DNA from: Leifsonia sp052114085
Lineage (GTDB): Bacteria > Actinomycetota > Actinomycetes > Actinomycetales > Microbacteriaceae
Length of the DNA: 64,000 nt
Reading direction: 5' to 3'
Assembly (NCBI RefSeq): GCF_052114085.1
Contig: NZ_JBFREB010000001.1
Coordinates: 2,232,001 to 2,296,000, forward strand
The translations under genes were made by a program, and so were the position numbers. This document shows positions 8,553 through 16,694 of this stretch, in pieces. The notes under the pieces were generated by a model that ran no database searches, was not told the DNA's origin, and worked only from the letters and a program-made list of their open reading frames with translations. Within the stretch, counting starts at the first letter, position 1, and each line of letters opens with the position of its first letter.

Positions 8553-9674
8553 ATGAGTGAACCTGGGGACGGCCGTGTCGCGGTCTACATCGACTTCGAC
8601 AACATCATCATCTCGCGCTACGACCAGGTGCACGGTCGCGGCTCCTTCATGCGCGACCGGCCCAAGTCGTACTCGACAGCGCCCAAAGCATCCTTCGCCG
8701 AGAAGCTGGCCGAGGCCCGGGTCGACCTGGGCGCCGTGATCGACTTCGCCTCGTCGTTCGGAACGCTGGTGCTGACGCGCGCGTACGCCGACTGGTCGCT
8801 GGCGGTGAACGCGGAGTACCGCGGTCAGCTGGTCGGCCGCGCCGTCGACCTGGTGCAGCTCTTCCCCGCAGCCGCCTACGCCAAGAATGGCGCCGACATC
8901 CGGCTCGCCGTCGACTCCGTCGAAGACCTGTTCCGCCTCCCGGAGCTCACCCATGTGGTGATCGTCGCGGGCGACTCGGACTACATCCCGCTGGCCCAGC
9001 GGGTGAAGCGATTGAACCGCTACGTCATCGGGATCGGCGTGGCCGGTTCGACGGCGAAGTCGCTGGCTGCGGCCTGCGACGAGTTCGTGAGCTACGACGA
9101 CCTGCCGGGGATCGCCCGCGACGAGGCCGCGGATGCGGACGGTGCCGACGAGGAGGAGACGGAGTCGCCCGCGACGGCCGCAGGCGCTCAGGCGGCCGCG
9201 ACGGTCGACAGCCCGGATGGCGAGAGCTCGGCGCCCGCCGACACCGAGCCCGCAGCAGGCGAGACCGCTGCGGAGCCGGAGAAACCCGCCAGGCGGCGCG
9301 GCGGACGCAAGCGGGCGGCCCCTGCCGAGCCGGAGGCCGACTCCGACGTCGACTCCGATGTCACCGATGAGCAGCCGGAGGACTCGCAGGTCGTCGCGAC
9401 GCGCCTGCTCGCCCGCGCCATGCAGCTCGGCCACGAGAAGGACGACTCGACCTGGCTGCACAGCTCGACCGTCAAGGGCCAGATGAAGCGTATGGACCCG
9501 TCGTTCAGTGAGAAGGCGCTCGGGTTCCGCTCGTTCAGCGACTTCATCAAGTCGCGCAGCGACCTCGTGGAACTGGACGACAGCTCCACCGCGCAGATGC
9601 TGCGTCTCGCCCCCACCCGCTCCCGCCGCGTCCGGCACAGCGGACGCGCCACCGACGGCGTCTCCGCGAACTGA
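8553..9674 (+). CDS. NYN-domain nuclease-like protein with C-terminal OST-HTH/LOTUS domain
   Basis: 373 aa. The N-terminal NYN (PIN-like RNase) domain has the acidic motif VYIDFDNIII (Asp14, Asp16) and VIVAGDSDYIPL. A long acidic, Ala-rich linker with a basic patch (ARRRGGRKR) occupies about residues 195-285. An OST-HTH domain follows (WLHSSTVKGQMKRMDPSFSE, residues about 300-365). Known NYN-LOTUS proteins bind or cut RNA. ATG 8553 is 6 nt after TATCGT (8541-8546), a leaderless arrangement. It is a single gene, 45 bp after the aminotransferase. RNA substrate unknown. Confidence 0.85.
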   Translation: MSEPGDGRVAVYIDFDNIIISRYDQVHGRGSFMRDRPKSYSTAPKASFAEKLAEARVDLGAVIDFASSFGTLVLTRAYADWSLAVNAEYRGQLVGRAVDLVQLFPAAAYAKNGADIRLAVDSVEDLFRLPELTHVVIVAGDSDYIPLAQRVKRLNRYVIGIGVAGSTAKSLAAACDEFVSYDDLPGIARDEAADADGADEEETESPATAAGAQAAATVDSPDGESSAPADTEPAAGETAAEPEKPARRRGGRKRAAPAEPEADSDVDSDVTDEQPEDSQVVATRLLARAMQLGHEKDDSTWLHSSTVKGQMKRMDPSFSEKALGFRSFSDFIKSRSDLVELDDSSTAQMLRLAPTRSRRVRHSGRATDGVSAN

Positions 9675-9708
9675 GCCCACACACAGCCGACGGGGGTTGA
9701 CTGCGCTC

Positions 9709-10644
9709 ATGGCACGACAGTGGATGGCGACGGAGTGGGGATCACCGGAGACGTGGGAGTTCGCGGAGGTGGATGTTCCCCGACCGGCGCACGGTGAGGT
9801 CACCATCCGGGTCACGGCCGCCGGCGTCAATCCGGCCGATTACAAGCATGTGTCCGCTCCGCGCGAGGGTCTCGAACTGCCTGTGCCGATCGGGTACGAG
9901 GTGGCCGGGGTCATCGCGGCGATCGGTCCGGACACCGAGCTCGCGTCGGGTGGCGGACGCGTCGGCGATCCCGTCGTCGCCTTCCGCATCCAGGGCGGCT
10001 ACGCGACCGAGGTCACCGTTCCGGCGAAGGACGTGTTCGCCAAGCCTCCACGACTCTCCGACGAGGAGGCCGCCAACCTGCTCCTGGCCGGCACGACCGC
10101 CGCGCAGATGCTGTCCGTGACGGATGTGCGGGCGGGCGACACCATCCTGGTCCACGGCGCGTCCGGTGCGGTCGGGGTCAGCATCCTGCAGCAGGCCGCG
10201 GAGCTCGGTGCCCGGGTCATCGGCACGGCGAGCGAGGGCAGTTTCGCCCGGGTGCGCCGCTTCGGCGGCCTGCCCGTGGCGTACGGCGACGGACTCGCGG
10301 AACGCGTCGCCGAGGCGGCTCAGGGCCCGATCGCGGCCGCGCTCGACACCGTCGGGACGGACGAAGCCGTGGACGTGTCGCTCGAGCTGGTACCCGACCG
10401 GGCTCGCATCGTCACGATCGTCGCCGCGCAACGCGCGCAGAAGGAGGGCTTCCACGCCGTGTTCGGTGCGCAGCCGGAGAGTCAGGCGTTCCGCGACTCG
10501 GTCCGTGCGCAGCTTCTCGAACTCGCCGGGAGCGGACGCCTGCAGGTTCCCATCGCGCGCACCTACCCGCTCTCCGAGGCTCAGGACGCATTGGCGTTCC
10601 TGGCCGAGGGACACCCGGGCGGCAAACTCGCCCTGCTGCCCTAG
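9709..10644 (+). CDS. Zinc-independent quinone oxidoreductase-like (MDR family)
   Basis: 311 aa, usual for NADPH:quinone reductase-type MDR proteins. It has the N-terminal GroES-like domain (VTAAGVNPADYKHV) and the NADPH-binding HGASGAVGVSILQQA. Structural and catalytic zinc cysteines are absent. It probably reduces quinones or activated enones in the cytosol. The frame is open upstream from 9508 inside the previous gene; ATG 9709 (MARQWMATEWG) is the natural start, 34 bp after the NYN gene stop. Confidence 0.85.
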   Translation: MARQWMATEWGSPETWEFAEVDVPRPAHGEVTIRVTAAGVNPADYKHVSAPREGLELPVPIGYEVAGVIAAIGPDTELASGGGRVGDPVVAFRIQGGYATEVTVPAKDVFAKPPRLSDEEAANLLLAGTTAAQMLSVTDVRAGDTILVHGASGAVGVSILQQAAELGARVIGTASEGSFARVRRFGGLPVAYGDGLAERVAEAAQGPIAAALDTVGTDEAVDVSLELVPDRARIVTIVAAQRAQKEGFHAVFGAQPESQAFRDSVRAQLLELAGSGRLQVPIARTYPLSEAQDALAFLAEGHPGGKLALLP

Positions 10645-10655
10645 GTGCGCAAGAG

Positions 10656-10979
10656 CTATCCCTTGGTGAGAAACGTCTCGGCTTCCGCCTCGGAGACGAT
10701 GGCCATGCCGCCGGTGCGCTGACTCGACTGCAGCAGCACCTCCATCCACCGTTCGTTGAGCTTCGGCGGCGTGCTGTCGTCGAACACGAAGGCCAACGGC
10801 ACCTCGCGACTGATCCAGAGGCTGATGCGGCCGCCGCCATGCTCGGCCGGGATCTGCCAGTTGAGCAGGAAACTCTCGTGCCGTCGCAGCTTCGTCACGA
10901 TCGCGATCTTGACGTGCGACAGGGTCCGGTCGTCGAACTCGTACTCCTGGGGGGCGTTCCCGTAGATGAGTCGTCCCAC
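10656..10979 (-). CDS. Small conserved protein, paralogous family member 1 (probably DUF7882)
   Basis: 107 aa starting at GTG 10979. It shares with three other proteins in this window the pattern G-x-L-x-Y-G, then DDRTLSHVKIAIVTKLRRHE, then F-x-x-x-W and S-x-W. The upstream paralogue stops at 10981, 1 bp away, and its last codons supply GGAGGAG, so the pair is translationally coupled. I believe the family is the one catalogued as DUF7882 in Microbacteriaceae; that name comes from memory. Function unknown. There is no signal peptide or membrane segment. Convergent with the quinone oxidoreductase (11 bp between stops). Confidence 0.8.
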   Translation of the reverse strand: MGRLIYGNAPQEYEFDDRTLSHVKIAIVTKLRRHESFLLNWQIPAEHGGGRISLWISREVPLAFVFDDSTPPKLNERWMEVLLQSSQRTGGMAIVSEAEAETFLTKG

Positions 10980-10980
10980 G

Positions 10981-11358
10981 TCACTCCTCCTCGCGACGCT
11001 TTCCCGGCTTGGCCCTGCTCGCCCGGTAGCTGCCCGGCGGCACCTCTTCGCGGATCTCCGCTCGCAACGCGTCCTCGAGCATCAACCCGGAGTTCCCGTT
11101 CGCGCGTTCGGCCAGGATGGTGAGCCAGTCGCGGTTCAGGTCCGGCAGCTCCTGCCCGGCGAACACGAACTGCACGGAGATCGCGGGGTCGAGCCAGATC
11201 GACCGGAGGACACCGACCGGGCCGGCGGTACGATCCGTCCAGATCAGCAGGAAGCCCTCCCGTCGCCGCAGCTTCGTCTGGATGACCGCCTGCAGGTGGA
11301 CGAGCACCCGGTCGTCGAACGTGAATCCGTCCGAACCGTCGTAGATCAAGGTTCCCAC
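10981..11358 (-). CDS. Small conserved protein, paralogous family member 2
   Basis: 125 aa. The start is GTG 11358 (VGTLIYDG) with GGAGGGAG upstream; the open frame extends much further but as an antisense shadow of the MFS gene. The core (DDRVLVHLQAVIQTKLRRRE, FLLIW, SIWLDP) aligns with the gene 1 bp downstream and with the copies at 28500 and 28854. It has a longer, basic C-terminal tail (RASRAKPGKRREEE) than its paralogues. It is divergent from the small gene at 11443. Function unknown. Confidence 0.8.
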   Translation of the reverse strand: MGTLIYDGSDGFTFDDRVLVHLQAVIQTKLRRREGFLLIWTDRTAGPVGVLRSIWLDPAISVQFVFAGQELPDLNRDWLTILAERANGNSGLMLEDALRAEIREEVPPGSYRASRAKPGKRREEE

Positions 11359-11442
11359 TCGGCTCCCTCCGCTGACATCACTTTCTCCAAACAGCCGCGC
11401 GCCGTCAAGGACGGTTCTCCCGAACAGCCGTAAAGTCCGGTC

Positions 11443-11688
11443 ATGGACGCTCTTACGCGAACCATCAAAGCGGCCCTCCTCTACGAGGACGGCCGGACCC
11501 TCGACAGCGTCGTGGTCGTGCCTCTGATCGGCGGATGCCCGCCGGGTGAGATCCGCGTCGCCACCACGTTCGCCGGCGCTCTCGCCTACGACGTGTACGA
11601 GCTGGCGGACGAGGAGGAGTACTCCTCGATGCCGGCCTACCCCTACCGTTCGACCATCCCGGTCACGACGCAGGACCTCGCCGACTGA
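11443..11688 (+). CDS. Small hypothetical protein
   Basis: 81 aa, acidic (DEEEYSS near the C-terminus), with no signal peptide and no family I recognise. Support for being real: TAAAGT (11431-11436) lies 6 nt before ATG 11443, and the frame fits the gap between two genes. It is divergent from the paralogous-family pair. A second unrelated 80-aa protein occupies a similar position beside family member 3 at 28201. Confidence 0.65.
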   Translation: MDALTRTIKAALLYEDGRTLDSVVVVPLIGGCPPGEIRVATTFAGALAYDVYELADEEEYSSMPAYPYRSTIPVTTQDLAD

Positions 11689-11727
11689 CGCCGAGTGCGC
11701 CGCACGCCGGCGAGTAGCGTGGACGGA

Positions 11728-13128
11728 GTGACGCCTCCCGCTGACCCCGCCCGCGCCCGCACGGGTCCGGCCGTCGCCGCCCTCAGCCTCGGCACGCTCC
11801 TCAACCCGCTCAACTCGTCGATGATCGCGGTGGCCCTGGTGTCGCTGCAGCGCGACTTCGATGTGGATGTGACCACGGTCACCTGGGTGATCACGTCCTT
11901 CTACCTGGCTTCCGCCGCAGGGCAGCCGCTCATGGGCCGGCTCGCCGACCGGTTCGGCCCACGCCGGCTCTTCCTGTTCGGGATGGTGGTGGTCGCGCTG
12001 GCCTGTGCGCTGACTCCGCTCTCGAGTTCGTTTGTGGGCGTATGCATCGGCCGGGTCGCCCTCGCGATCGGAACGGCGACGGCGTTCCCTTCGGCCATCG
12101 CGATGCTGCGGCCGCTGGCGGCGAGTTCGGGCGTCGGCACCCCGCGACTCCTCGGGCGCATCCAGATCGCCAACACGTCCGGCGCCGCGATCGGGCCGGT
12201 GCTCGGCGGCGCGCTCGTCACGTTCCTCGGCTGGCAGTCGATCTTCTGGGTCAACGTTCCCCTGGCGATCCTCACGTTCGTCGGCGTCTGGCTGTACGCG
12301 CCGCGCGACGCCGAACGGGAACGGACCCCGCTGGGCCGCACCCTGGCCGAGTCGGACATCCCCGGCATCGTGCTCTTCATCGCCACGCTGACGTCGCTGC
12401 TGGTGTTCCTGCTCGACCTGCACCCCCGGCCGCTGTGGTGGTTGCTGCCGGTGTGCGTTGTCGCCGCCGGACTGTTCGTGTGGCGCGAGCTGCGGACATC
12501 GCACCCCTTTCTCGACCTGCGCCTGCTCGCGGCGAACCGCCGGCTCCTGCTGGTGTACCTCACCTTCGCGATCTTCAACGTGGTCTACTACTCGGCGTTC
12601 TTCGGGCTCCCTCAGTACCTGCAGACGTACGGCGGGTACTCGGCCGGCGTCGCCGGGTTGCTGATGTTCCCGCTCGCGGCCGTCACGATCGTCGTGACTC
12701 CGCTCGCGGCGCGGGCGATCGAGTCCGTCGGGTTGCGCCCGACGCTCATCACCGGCGCCGTGGCCCTGGTCATCGGTGCCGGGCTGCTGGCGTTCGGTGC
12801 CGTGACGACGGCGCCGTGGGCGGTGCTCCTGCTGACGGCCACCCTCGGCATCCCCTACTGCGTGGTCAGCATCGGGATGAATCAGGCGCTCTACTCGTCG
12901 GCCCGGCCGGAGGACAGCGGCGTCGCCGCTGGCATCTTCCAGACCTCGCGCTACGTCGGCGCGATCGTCGCGACGACCGTGCTCGGGCTGCTGTTCACCG
13001 GAGGAACGACGGCGAGCAGCTGGCTGACCGCCGTCGGCGTCGCGACGGCGCTGGCGGTCGTGCACCTGGCCCTACTGGTCTTCGTGCGGCCGCGCGGCGG
13101 CCGCGAGACGACGCGGGCCGAGGCTTAG
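11728..13128 (+). CDS. MFS transporter, DHA2-like drug exporter
   Basis: 466 aa from GTG 11728, with TAGCGT (11715-11720) 7 nt upstream; GTG 11695 is an in-frame alternative. About 13-14 hydrophobic segments are visible, with the loop motif GRLADRFGPRRLF between segments 2 and 3 and a motif-C-like stretch GAAIGPVLGGALV. This is typical of 14-TMS DHA2 proton antiporters exporting drugs or metabolites across the inner membrane. It stands alone; the substrate is unknown. Confidence 0.87.
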   Translation: MTPPADPARARTGPAVAALSLGTLLNPLNSSMIAVALVSLQRDFDVDVTTVTWVITSFYLASAAGQPLMGRLADRFGPRRLFLFGMVVVALACALTPLSSSFVGVCIGRVALAIGTATAFPSAIAMLRPLAASSGVGTPRLLGRIQIANTSGAAIGPVLGGALVTFLGWQSIFWVNVPLAILTFVGVWLYAPRDAERERTPLGRTLAESDIPGIVLFIATLTSLLVFLLDLHPRPLWWLLPVCVVAAGLFVWRELRTSHPFLDLRLLAANRRLLLVYLTFAIFNVVYYSAFFGLPQYLQTYGGYSAGVAGLLMFPLAAVTIVVTPLAARAIESVGLRPTLITGAVALVIGAGLLAFGAVTTAPWAVLLLTATLGIPYCVVSIGMNQALYSSARPEDSGVAAGIFQTSRYVGAIVATTVLGLLFTGGTTASSWLTAVGVATALAVVHLALLVFVRPRGGRETTRAEA

Positions 13129-13188
13129 CGCGTCGCCCGCCGAAAGTCAGCGGTGCGGGGCGACCCTCGCGAATCCTAGACTCCGAGC

Positions 13189-13884
13189 ATGACGCTGTGG
13201 CTGGGCGGGACGGAACTGGTGACGCAGCTCCTGCTGCTGCTCCTCGCTTTCGCGCTCAGCGCGGTCATCGGCGTGGAACGCGAGCGGCGGCTGAAGAGCG
13301 CCGGGCTGCGCACGCACATCCTCGTCGGCCTCGGCTCGGCCCTGTTCACGCTCGTCTCGGCGTACGGCTTCGCCGCGCTCGGCTTCCCGGTGACCGACCC
13401 ATCCCGGATCGCCGCCCAGGTCGTCACGGGGATCGGCTTCCTCGGTGCCGGTGTGATCTTCGTGAACCGCGGAAACGTCGTCGGGCTCACCACGGCAGCA
13501 TCCATCTGGGTGACGGCGGCCATCGGAATGGCCTGCGGCGCCGGACTGCCCGTGCTCGCGCTCGCCGGTGCCGCCCTGCATCTGGTGACGGTCGGCACGC
13601 TCCCCACCGCCGAGCGGGTGCTCCGCCGCACCACCGGAACCACCCTCACGGTGGAGGCGACGAGAAACGGTGACACGCTCGCCCGCCTTTTCGATGTGTG
13701 CGCCGACACCGGCGCGCGGACGAGCATCGACGACATCCGGCACGGCACGGGTACGGACGGGACCGAGGGGATGCAGCTCCGCGTCCATGTGCGCGGGAGG
13801 GCGGCCGACACTCAGCGTCTGATCGCCCAGCTGGCGGCGGTGGACGGTGTCACCACGGTCCGCGCGGACCGCCGATTGGAGTGA
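13189..13884 (+). CDS. MgtC/SapB-family membrane protein
   Basis: 231 aa. The N-terminal half carries four to five hydrophobic helices with the family signature GVERERRLKSAGLRTHILVG and GIGFLGAGVIF. The C-terminal ACT-like cytosolic domain ends in VTTVRADRRLE. Relatives are linked to growth in low magnesium and to acid or phosphate stress. ATG 13189 is 6 nt after TAGACT (13177-13182), a leaderless layout. It follows the MFS gene by 60 bp. Confidence 0.88.
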   Translation: MTLWLGGTELVTQLLLLLLAFALSAVIGVERERRLKSAGLRTHILVGLGSALFTLVSAYGFAALGFPVTDPSRIAAQVVTGIGFLGAGVIFVNRGNVVGLTTAASIWVTAAIGMACGAGLPVLALAGAALHLVTVGTLPTAERVLRRTTGTTLTVEATRNGDTLARLFDVCADTGARTSIDDIRHGTGTDGTEGMQLRVHVRGRAADTQRLIAQLAAVDGVTTVRADRRLE

Positions 13885-13907
13885 GGGTCCTGCTGGGTGG
13901 GCCCCGC

Positions 13908-14096
13908 TCAGGCCACCAGCGTCGCTCCGCCGGGCGGGGCCGTCCGGTCCCGTGTGGACGAGTTCGGGCACAGCGGATTCGTGCAACCCACCGGCACTGA
14001 GACCACCGCCCACGCCCCGCTCGCCGTCGGCGCCAGTCTCCGCTCCGCGGAGATCGGTGCTCCGCACACCGCGCACAACTGTGCGTTCGCGACCAT
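13908..14096 (-). CDS. Zinc-ribbon miniprotein
   Basis: 62 aa with two CxxC-type knuckles (CAVCGAP near residue 8 and CTNPLCP near residue 38) that suggest one zinc ribbon. Nothing else is recognisable. It would be a cytosolic zinc protein, possibly nucleic-acid or protein binding. ATG 14096 has GGGGA about 8 nt upstream. Its stop faces the MgtC-like gene with 23 bp between. The Cys spacing in non-repetitive sequence argues it is real. Confidence 0.55.
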   Translation of the reverse strand: MVANAQLCAVCGAPISAERRLAPTASGAWAVVSVPVGCTNPLCPNSSTRDRTAPPGGATLVA

Positions 14097-14219
14097 ACGA
14101 TCATCCCCATCCGACCTGTGACGCCCGCTCCCCTATCCATGGTCCGCCCGGGCGTCCACCGAAGCAAGAGCCCAGCCGATCTTCGTCGCCGCGCGCCCTG
14201 AGCCGCTAGCGTGGACCGC

Positions 14220-14876
14220 ATGCTGGAGGACGTCCCCACCTCGGTCGGGCCTGGGAGGCTGACGGTCGCCGAGGCCGCGGATCCCACCGCCGTGCTGTGG
14301 GTCGGCCACGGAGCCGGTGGAGGCATCGACGCGGTCGATCTGGCCGTGCTCGCCGGGCGGCTGCCGGAGTCGGGGATCACCGTGGTGCGCTACGAGCAGC
14401 CGTGGCGCGTCGCGGGCAAGCGCGTCGCCGCGCGTCCCGAGACGCTGGACGTGGCGTGGACGGAGACCGCGCCCCGCGTCCGCGCCCTGGCGGGCGACCT
14501 GCCGCTGATCGTCGGCGGTCGCAGCGCCGGCGCCCGCGTCGCCTGCCGCACCGCTGCGACCACAGGGGCCGCCGCGGTGGTGTGCCTGGCCTTCCCGCTG
14601 CACCCGCCCGGCCGCCCCGACAAGTCACGGCTGGGCGAGCTGCGGGAGCCGACCGTCCCCGTGCTGGTGCTCCAGGGCGGGAGGGACGCGTTCGGGAGCG
14701 CCGCTGACGTTCGCGGCGAGGTTGCGGGAGACGACCGCATCCGCGTGGTCGAGGTGCCCGGCGCGGATCACGGCATGAAGGTCGCCAAAGGTTCACCGCT
14801 GGGCGCTGCGGGCGTGCGGGAACTCATCATCACGATCGTCGCGGACTTCGTCCGCGAGGTCGCGGCAGCAAAATAG
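14220..14876 (+). CDS. Alpha/beta hydrolase (dienelactone-hydrolase / KANL3-Tex30-like)
   Basis: 218 aa from ATG 14220 (GTG 14211 is in frame but lies inside the -10 box region). The catalytic triad is readable: nucleophile Ser102 in GGRSAGAR, Asp156 in GGRDAFG, and His184 in GADHGMK. The oxyanion strand carries VGHGAGGG. It is likely a cytosolic esterase or hydrolase of unknown substrate. TAGCGT (14207-14212) lies 7 nt before the start. Confidence 0.8.
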   Translation: MLEDVPTSVGPGRLTVAEAADPTAVLWVGHGAGGGIDAVDLAVLAGRLPESGITVVRYEQPWRVAGKRVAARPETLDVAWTETAPRVRALAGDLPLIVGGRSAGARVACRTAATTGAAAVVCLAFPLHPPGRPDKSRLGELREPTVPVLVLQGGRDAFGSAADVRGEVAGDDRIRVVEVPGADHGMKVAKGSPLGAAGVRELIITIVADFVREVAAAK

Positions 14877-14920
14877 TGATTCTGCATTCCCGATATGCTG
14901 CGATACGGTAAAGTAGCTAT

Positions 14921-15235
14921 ATGAGTTATCACGGTTACGTCGCCCTCCAGGGGCGCGGGCTCGTCGCCCTCCCCTCCGAACTGCGCCGCAGGCTCGGCCT
15001 GGACGCGGCCGGCACTCAGATGGAGATCACCGAGCGAGAAGACGGCGTGATCGAGCTTCGTCCGACCATTGCCGTGCCCGCAGACCAGGCATGGTTCTGG
15101 ACCGAACGGTGGCAGCAGCGTGAACGTGAGGTGGATGCCCACATCTCCGCGGGTGACATGACCAGTCACCAGTCCACCGACGACTTCCTCTCTGCCCTGG
15201 ACGCGCTCGCCGACCAGGCCTCCACCGAACGGTGA
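14921..15235 (+). CDS. AbrB/MazE-like antitoxin
   Basis: 104 aa. The N-terminal half resembles a swapped-hairpin AbrB DNA-binding domain (GRGLVALPSELRRRLGL, then an EITEREDGVIELRP strand). The C-terminal half is acidic and helical, fit for toxin binding. The frame overlaps the toxin gene by 4 bp (GTGA), the usual coupled layout. TAAAGT (14909-14914) lies 6 nt before ATG 14921, so the transcript is probably leaderless and autorepressed by the complex at this promoter. Confidence 0.78.
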   Translation: MSYHGYVALQGRGLVALPSELRRRLGLDAAGTQMEITEREDGVIELRPTIAVPADQAWFWTERWQQREREVDAHISAGDMTSHQSTDDFLSALDALADQASTER

Positions 15236-15543
15236 AGTTCCAGACCACGCCCGCGTTCGACACCGACTACAAGCGCCTCAAGTCCGAGCACCAGCGCGCC
15301 TTCCGCGACGTCGTCCGCATCGCGTTCGCGCCCGCATGCGACACGTTCGCCGCTAACCCGACCGGCGGATGGCCTGCAGCGCTGCGCGTGAAATCCATGC
15401 GGGGCGCCCCCGGCATCTACGAGATGACGTGGTCGTTCTCGTCGCCGGACGGTCGCGCCACGTTCGAACTCATCACCATCGACGGCGAGCTGTACTGCCG
15501 ATGGCGTCGCGTGGGCGATCACGGCGTCTACCGCAACCCCTGA
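15232..15543 (+). CDS. RelE/ParE-superfamily toxin
   Basis: 103 aa from GTG 15232, overlapping the antitoxin stop. It shows the small basic RelE/YoeB-like pattern: FDTDYKRLKSEHQRAFRDVV, RVKSMRGAPGIYEMTWSF and a C-terminal CRWRRVGDHGVY. Such toxins cut mRNA in the ribosome or poison gyrase; which applies here is not decided. The pair is a type II toxin-antitoxin module. Confidence 0.78.
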   Translation: MKFQTTPAFDTDYKRLKSEHQRAFRDVVRIAFAPACDTFAANPTGGWPAALRVKSMRGAPGIYEMTWSFSSPDGRATFELITIDGELYCRWRRVGDHGVYRNP

Positions 15544-15581
15544 GCTGCGCGCCCGCCGGCGGCTGAAGTTCGCGCGAAAGG

Positions 15582-16043
15582 TCAGTACTCGCCCTTGACG
15601 ACGAAGTAGGAACCGCGGATGGTCCCCGCGAGCCGCGACTTCTGGCGCGCGAACTTGAAGGCGGACAGCTCGTCGGGCACGTCCATCCCGTCCGACAGCT
15701 TGAAGCCGACCGCCCGCTTGCCGCTGTCAGCGACGGTGTACAGCAGGTTGATCGACAGGCCCGACTCGTAGAAGACGTACGTCCAGTCGACCCCGTCGAC
15801 CTCGAACCGGGTCGCTTCGAGGGCCGGGGAGACGATGACGATGTCGCGCTCCTCCTTCAGCACCCGGGCCACCCGCTCGACCGCCTCGACTTCCTCTCCT
15901 GCGGTCCCGACCGTGAAGACGTGCTCGTACTTGTTGCGGAAGTACCGGGCCTCGTTGGCGCGCAGGCCGGCGAGGGCGTCGGCCACAGGGGACGACTCCA
16001 GTCCCTCAGTGGACACGTTCACGAAGTCGACGACGTACGGCAT
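15582..16043 (-). CDS. Hypothetical protein
   Basis: 153 aa with GGGAGGAACC directly upstream of ATG 16043. It has no signal peptide and no transmembrane segment, and reads as a mixed alpha/beta protein (VFTVGTAGEEVEAVERVARV, SPALEATRFEVDGVDWTYVF). I do not recognise the family. It is convergent with the toxin gene and divergent from the acetyltransferase. Confidence 0.7.
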   Translation of the reverse strand: MPYVVDFVNVSTEGLESSPVADALAGLRANEARYFRNKYEHVFTVGTAGEEVEAVERVARVLKEERDIVIVSPALEATRFEVDGVDWTYVFYESGLSINLLYTVADSGKRAVGFKLSDGMDVPDELSAFKFARQKSRLAGTIRGSYFVVKGEY

Positions 16044-16108
16044 GGTTCCTCCCGATGAGCGGTTCGCACCAACCGTAGCGCGGCGAGCGCCCGTGCCAGG
16101 ATCGGAGG

Positions 16109-16648
16109 GTGTCCGATCTGCTGATGCGCATCCACAGTCCCGAGTTCCAGGCTATGTCGGAGCGCGTGCTGGAGGTGACGGCCCTCACGTCGCGCCTGAA
16201 CGCGCTGCCGTTCGACGACGACGCCGGCAAGGCCGAGCTGTTCACGCAAATCCTCGGTCGCCCGCTGGCGCCCCGGGTCACCATCTATCCCCCGTTCTTC
16301 ACCGACCACGGACGCAACCTGGAGCTAGCGGAGCGCGTCTTCATCAACCAGAACTGCACGTTCCTGGACTACGCGGGCATCCGCCTGGCCGAGCGCGTCA
16401 TGGTCGCGCCCCGCGTCACCTTCATCACGGTCGGCCACCCGGTGGACACCGAGGACCGCAAGCTCTGGCTGACCGGCGGCCCGATCGACGTCGAGGAGAA
16501 CGTGTGGATCGGTGCTGGGGCGACGATCCTGCCCGGCGTGACCATCGGCCGGGACTCGGTCATCGCCGCCGGCGCGATCGTCGCCGACGACGTACCGCCG
16601 CAGAGCCTGGTCGCCGGCCCGAAGGCGGAGGTGCGCCGGAGCTGGTGA
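16109..16648 (+). CDS. Hexapeptide-repeat O-acetyltransferase (LacA/NodL-like)
   Basis: 179 aa. It has the left-handed beta-helix hexapeptide repeats (VWIGAGATILPGVTIG, VIAAGAIVADDVP) and the expected catalytic His110 in TVGHPVD, as in maltose/galactoside acetyltransferases. It transfers acetyl from acetyl-CoA to a sugar hydroxyl. Start GTG 16109; CAGGAT (16097-16102) lies 6 nt before it and GGAGG is too close to act as a ribosome site. Confidence 0.85.
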   Translation: MSDLLMRIHSPEFQAMSERVLEVTALTSRLNALPFDDDAGKAELFTQILGRPLAPRVTIYPPFFTDHGRNLELAERVFINQNCTFLDYAGIRLAERVMVAPRVTFITVGHPVDTEDRKLWLTGGPIDVEENVWIGAGATILPGVTIGRDSVIAAGAIVADDVPPQSLVAGPKAEVRRSW

Positions 16649-16694
16649 GGGCGATGCGGGCCCGTGAACGCGGTCGCGGTGGGAGGATGAGCGC

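Noticed and set aside
13147..14076. 309-codon minus-strand frame over the MgtC-like gene
   Set aside because: Gly/Arg/His-rich shadow opposite a gene with clear membrane helices and family motifs.
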